From JANNBN01 sp031430595 (GTDB lineage Bacteria; Actinomycetota; Acidimicrobiia; Acidimicrobiales; JANYDT01), in contig JANPBU010000043.1 in assembly GCA_031430595.1 (NCBI GenBank), positions 62,001 through 126,000 of the forward strand: DNA of 64,000 nt, read 5' to 3'. How positions within the stretch are numbered: position 1 is the first letter of the stretch; the number at the start of each line of letters is the position of its first letter. Below are positions 61,076 to 64,000 of this stretch, in pieces. Below the pieces are notes generated by a model. That model was not told the origin of the DNA and searched no databases. It worked only from the letters and a program-made list of their open reading frames with translations. The translations under genes and the position numbers were made by a program.

Positions 61076-61128
61076 TTCGTTCTTTCGAGCGCGAATTCGT
61101 CCACAGATTCCACAGGTTCATCCCCAGT
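61034..61128. repeat. 20-bp direct repeat across the recF/dciA junction
   Basis: TTCCACAGGTTCATCCCCAG occurs exactly at 61034-61053 and 61109-61128, 75 bases apart (start to start). On the minus strand both copies are coding and give G-D-E-P-V-E in the DciA N-terminus and in the RecF C-terminus. The sequence includes a TCCACA core shared with DnaA boxes, and a further TCCACA lies at 61101-61106. Possible origins: duplication or a binding site. Confidence 0.8.
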
Positions 61129-62298
61129 TGTGACGCGGGACACAGCCTGTTGACGTGACACCACAAACGTTCGCGCCACGTCAACGCCTTTCGGTGCCCC
61201 CGTTGCCGTCGCCAACAATGCCTGACCTGCCGGAAGATGGCGAACCAATGCTGCACTTCGATACGCGTCGAGTTCTGAGAACACATCGTCAAGTAACAGG
61301 ATCGGGGCACGACCCACTTCCTGTGTAACCAGCCGGTGAACCGAAAGCCGCATTGCCAACGTAAGCGTTCGCTGTTCACCCTGAGACGCGTGGGTTCGCG
61401 ATGGACGCTCAGTGGCTGTGCCCGCTTCCAAATTCAACGCTATGTCATCGCGATGTGGCCCAACCAACGACAGACCTCGCCGCACATCATCCACCCGGCC
61501 AGCAGCCAACGCCTCGGCGAGACCACCAGGTATTCCCCACCACGTCGACTGGTACACAGCAGAGATCGCGACCGGCTGCTCGGCGACATCTACATACGAT
61601 TCGATGAGAAGCGGCGCTAAGCGATCCAGAGCGTCTATTCGGGCCTCAACCAAGGCTGTGCCCGTCGAGGCCAACTTGTCGTCCCATACGTCGAGCGTTA
61701 AGGCAGCAGATTCGTCAAGACGACCCCTGCCAACCGTCGCAGCCTGTTTCAATAACGCGTTTCGTTGCTTGAGTACTTTGTCGACATCATCACAAAGGGC
61801 ACCGTAGCGAGGATGTAACGACCTCAGCGTTTCATCGAGCCAGTCACGTCGTTCTGACGGACCACCTTTGACAAGCACAAGATCTTCAGGAGAAAAAATG
61901 CTAACGGTGAGAACTTCACCCAAATCGCCACGACGCTTCACTGCCTGCTTATTCACCAAAGTTCGAGACCGACCGGACGGAACAATTTCCGTTTCCACCA
62001 ACACGTCGCGTGTGCCGCTTTTAATCTGTGCACGTATGACCGCTCGATCGGTTCCGAGTTGGGTCAATGCTTCATTTGGAGCCCCACGAAACGATTTTAA
62101 AGCAGCAAGAAACGACACGGCCTCCAATAGATTGGTTTTGCCAGACCCGTTGCGACCGGTCACCACGCTCAGTCCCTCAGGAAGCTCAAGTTCTATCTCG
62201 TCATAACTTCGAAACGACCTCAGAAACAATCGTTCGATATGAACTTTGGCCGCCACACTTGATACGCCGAGTGCCACATTTGACAAGCCCGCAGTCAT
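61072..62298 (-). CDS. recF: DNA replication and repair protein RecF
   Basis: A 408-residue SMC-like ATPase that loads RecA at gaps. Walker A is VVTGRNGSGKTNLLEAVSFL, signature ASQGEQRTLTLAMRLS and Walker B PILLLDDVFSELDAYRS. The conserved body starts VHIERLFLRSFRSYDEIELE; the first 18 residues are non-conserved. ATG 62298 lies in the last of three 11-base repeats, and a GTG about 17 codons further in is an alternative start. The stop overlaps dciA. Confidence 0.97.
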   Translation of the reverse strand: MTAGLSNVALGVSSVAAKVHIERLFLRSFRSYDEIELELPEGLSVVTGRNGSGKTNLLEAVSFLAALKSFRGAPNEALTQLGTDRAVIRAQIKSGTRDVLVETEIVPSGRSRTLVNKQAVKRRGDLGEVLTVSIFSPEDLVLVKGGPSERRDWLDETLRSLHPRYGALCDDVDKVLKQRNALLKQAATVGRGRLDESAALTLDVWDDKLASTGTALVEARIDALDRLAPLLIESYVDVAEQPVAISAVYQSTWWGIPGGLAEALAAGRVDDVRRGLSLVGPHRDDIALNLEAGTATERPSRTHASQGEQRTLTLAMRLSVHRLVTQEVGRAPILLLDDVFSELDAYRSAALVRHLPAGQALLATATGAPKGVDVARTFVVSRQQAVSRVTTGDEPVESVDEFALERTK

Positions 62299-62320
62299 CC
62301 CGCAGTCATCCCGCAGTCAT
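62288..62320. repeat. Three tandem 11-bp repeats at the recF start codon
   Basis: CCCGCAGTCAT is repeated three times without spacing (62288-62298, 62299-62309, 62310-62320). Each copy contains an ATG on the minus strand, in three different frames because 11 is not a multiple of 3. Only the copy nearest the gene opens recF; the other two frames stop at once (ATGACTGCGGGATGA). Confidence 0.9.
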
Positions 62321-62325
62321 ACGGA

Positions 62326-63417
62326 TCATGACACCCGAACAGGCATCAACAGGTACAAATAGTCAGCCCGATCAGCAGACTTGAGTAGGGCAGGCTTCAA
62401 CGGATCGGTAGTTTCGAGGGTGACTGTTTCGCCACCGCACAGATCTAAACCCGCGGCCAAGAATTCGGGATTAAACGCCACCATCACCTCGCCACCAACG
62501 TAACTAGCCTCAATATCTTCGGAGGCCTGACCCACGTCTTGGGTAATCGCAATGAGTTCCAGCGATTCAGGATTCATCTTCAGGCGAACTGGTGTTGAGT
62601 CTTTGGCCAAGAGTTTCACCCGGCGAAGCGCTTCGATAAACGCCACACGATTGACCGTCAACTTGTTGGGTAACTGCGGTGGAATCAGATTTCTGTATGG
62701 CGGATACTGCCCCTCGATAAGGCGAGTCGTGAGCCGAACATCGCCCACAACAAAGGCAGCTTCACGAGCACCGAGATGCAGCATGGCCTCGCCGTTCGCC
62801 CCTAATAACCTGGCTAACTCCCCGAGCGCCCGTCCTGGCACCAAGACGGTTTGTCCTTCGGCCAGTACACTTTGACCTGGTAAATCACGGACAGCAAGCC
62901 GATAGGAATCGGTAGCAACCAACCTCAACCCGTTGCCTTCAGCGGCCATCAGCACGCCGGTCAAAATCGGTCGGGCGTCGTCGTGTGATGCGGCTGGCAC
63001 AACCTGCTTCAAGGCATCAGCCAACTCTGCGACGTTCATCGTGACGCCACCGGCACCCGGATCTGACAAGCGAGGAAAATCTTCAGCGATCAGCGTGCGA
63101 ACGGAAAACACTGATCGGCCGCCGGTGATCTGAGCCTGCTCCCCATCGATTGATATTTGTACTGCACCCGCAGGCAACGATTTCAGTATGTCAGAAACCA
63201 GCCGGGCCGGTAACACACAGGTACCGTCGACGCCCTCGGGAATCGAAATAGTGACATCGATCGTGAGGTCGAGATCTGAACCGGTGAGTTTCAATTGTTC
63301 ACCGAGTAGGGCCATCCGAACGCCTGAAAGCACGGGGAGGGCGCTTCGATTGGCTACGCCACGCGCTGCTGTGCCGAATGCTTCGACCAGTACATCTCGC
63401 TCACATCGGAACTTCAT
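62326..63417 (-). CDS. dnaN: DNA polymerase III beta sliding clamp
   Basis: A 363-residue clamp with the three usual domains. The start MKFRCERDVLVEAFGTAARG, the SALPVLSGVRM segment, TDSYRLAVRDL (domain II) and the C-terminal YLYLLMPVRVS ending are conserved. It encircles DNA and tethers Pol III. It follows the candidate oriC on the dnaA side and precedes recF by 27 bases. Confidence 0.98.
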   Translation of the reverse strand: MKFRCERDVLVEAFGTAARGVANRSALPVLSGVRMALLGEQLKLTGSDLDLTIDVTISIPEGVDGTCVLPARLVSDILKSLPAGAVQISIDGEQAQITGGRSVFSVRTLIAEDFPRLSDPGAGGVTMNVAELADALKQVVPAASHDDARPILTGVLMAAEGNGLRLVATDSYRLAVRDLPGQSVLAEGQTVLVPGRALGELARLLGANGEAMLHLGAREAAFVVGDVRLTTRLIEGQYPPYRNLIPPQLPNKLTVNRVAFIEALRRVKLLAKDSTPVRLKMNPESLELIAITQDVGQASEDIEASYVGGEVMVAFNPEFLAAGLDLCGGETVTLETTDPLKPALLKSADRADYLYLLMPVRVS

Positions 63418-63702
63418 GGTTTTCCTGTCTTATCTATTCTAAAGAGAGATTAAAAGGTAGTAGTGGTAGTAGGTGCTGTGGATTGTGGACAACACCCTGT
63501 TATGCCAGCTCATCGCCAGTTTGGTTATACGAGTATCGTCCCCAGCCCGGCGCGGTTGACGAGTGTTACTCGAAGAGCCCTGGGGACGAACATCAAGTTG
63601 CCCACAGGGAAGAGCCTGTTGTACCGGGGTCGTCCACTGGGTCGTCCACGGGGAAACCTGAGCCGTATTACTCATAAGTGTTATCCACGAAATGAATCAG
63701 AG
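63418..63702. other. Candidate oriC between dnaA and dnaN
   Basis: A 285-base gene-free region in the usual actinobacterial origin position. DnaA-box-like nonamers: TTGTCCACA (minus strand, 63484-63492), CAATCCACA (minus, 63477-63485), TTGCCCACA (plus, 63598-63606), TCGTCCACT (63630-63638), TCGTCCACG (63642-63650) and TTATCCACG (63681-63689). An A/T-rich tract near dnaN (about 63421-63460) could be the unwinding element. Calls rest on matches to the TT(A/G)TCCACA consensus; no function is shown. Confidence 0.7.
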
Positions 63703-64000
63703 TTAGTGGCCGGTGCGGATGATCCGCACAAGTTCGGTGACTTGATCGTAAATGGCGCGGCGTTCATGCATTTGGCCACCGATCTTTTCGACGGCATGAA
63801 TGACCGTGGTGTGGTCTCGTCCACCGAATTCGCGACCAATCATCGGATACGAAAAGTCAGTTAGTTCACGGAACACATACATTGCGACTTGGCGAGCCGT
63901 CACCAGCGGCCGACGACGACTTTGCCCGGTGAGCTCTTCAACACTGAAGTCAAACATTGTTGCCGTCGCGTCAATAATTGCCTTGGCTGTGATGGGTCTT
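63703..64000 (-). CDS. dnaA: Chromosomal replication initiator DnaA, C-terminal part
   Basis: The 3' end of dnaA, cut by the window edge. The visible residues read ITAKAIIDATATMFDFSVEE in frame before FSVEELTGQSRRRPLVTARQ and end after the domain IV DNA-binding signature (FGGRDHTTVIHAVEKI). Domain IV recognises DnaA boxes through this helix-turn-helix. The gene continues beyond base 64000. Confidence 0.97.
   Translation of the reverse strand, partial: RPITAKAIIDATATMFDFSVEELTGQSRRRPLVTARQVAMYVFRELTDFSYPMIGREFGGRDHTTVIHAVEKIGGQMHERRAIYDQVTELVRIIRTGH

Overview
The window comes from the origin region of an actinobacterial chromosome, most likely class Acidimicrobiia (inference from gene content, moderate GC and mycobacteria-like but reduced synteny; no marker tree was possible). 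It can be placed because the 3' end of dnaA, a candidate oriC, dnaN, recF, dciA, gyrB and gyrA follow one another at 55.9-64.0 kb on the minus strand. A DUF3566 gene and tRNA-Ile/tRNA-Ala lie beyond gyrA, as in other actinobacteria. At the other end, tRNA-Leu-fhaA-fhaB-pstP-rodA-pbpA-PASTA kinase-crgA (2.2-10.7 kb) matches the mycobacterial cell-wall/cell-division cluster.

Layout. 0-2.1 kb: a frameshifted DUF3644-like gene and a small overlapping gene pair that looks like a toxin-antitoxin unit. 2.2-10.7 kb: the cell-wall signalling operon. Its only kinase-like protein has lost the catalytic lysine, the alpha-C glutamate, the HRD aspartate and the glycine-rich loop, so it appears to be a PASTA pseudokinase. 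10.8-15.5 kb: a zinc-ribbon membrane protein, a thiolase, a GNAT-TsaC/Sua5 fusion, a hot-dog thioesterase and a 1-Cys peroxiredoxin. 15.5-26.6 kb: an accessory island with an ATPase fragment and a large Rhs/YD-repeat polymorphic toxin locus. The locus holds a 2266-residue secreted protein with three LamG domains, a candidate immunity gene, then a promoterless second copy of the Rhs 3' end carrying a different C-terminal tip and its own overlapping partner. 26.6-33.3 kb: Rieske/DUF5914, FAD desaturase-like and methyltransferase genes that look like carotenoid or lipid modification, interrupted by a HEPN Abi-like gene, then DUF2510/DUF4328, scramblase-like and VOC genes. 33.3-40.6 kb: potassium transport (Kup, a KimA/APC-type permease, two TrkA/CeoB-CeoC proteins) with an S41 peptidase and an OB-fold protein. 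40.7-52.4 kb: nucleoside uptake and salvage (BMP binding protein, ABC ATPase, two permeases, cytidine deaminase, lipoprotein, RidA, MFS, adenosine deaminase, phosphopentomutase/phosphomannomutase-type enzyme, deoC). 52.5-64 kb: tRNAs, an NAD(P)-binding protein with a 45-residue upstream ORF, and the replication genes.

The most unusual items are the pseudokinase standing in for PknB, the Rhs locus with a silent tip cassette, the GNAT-Sua5 fusion, and several short repeats at functionally sensitive places: the recF start, the recF/dciA junction and upstream of deoC. No CRISPR array, transposase, integrase or rRNA gene was seen.
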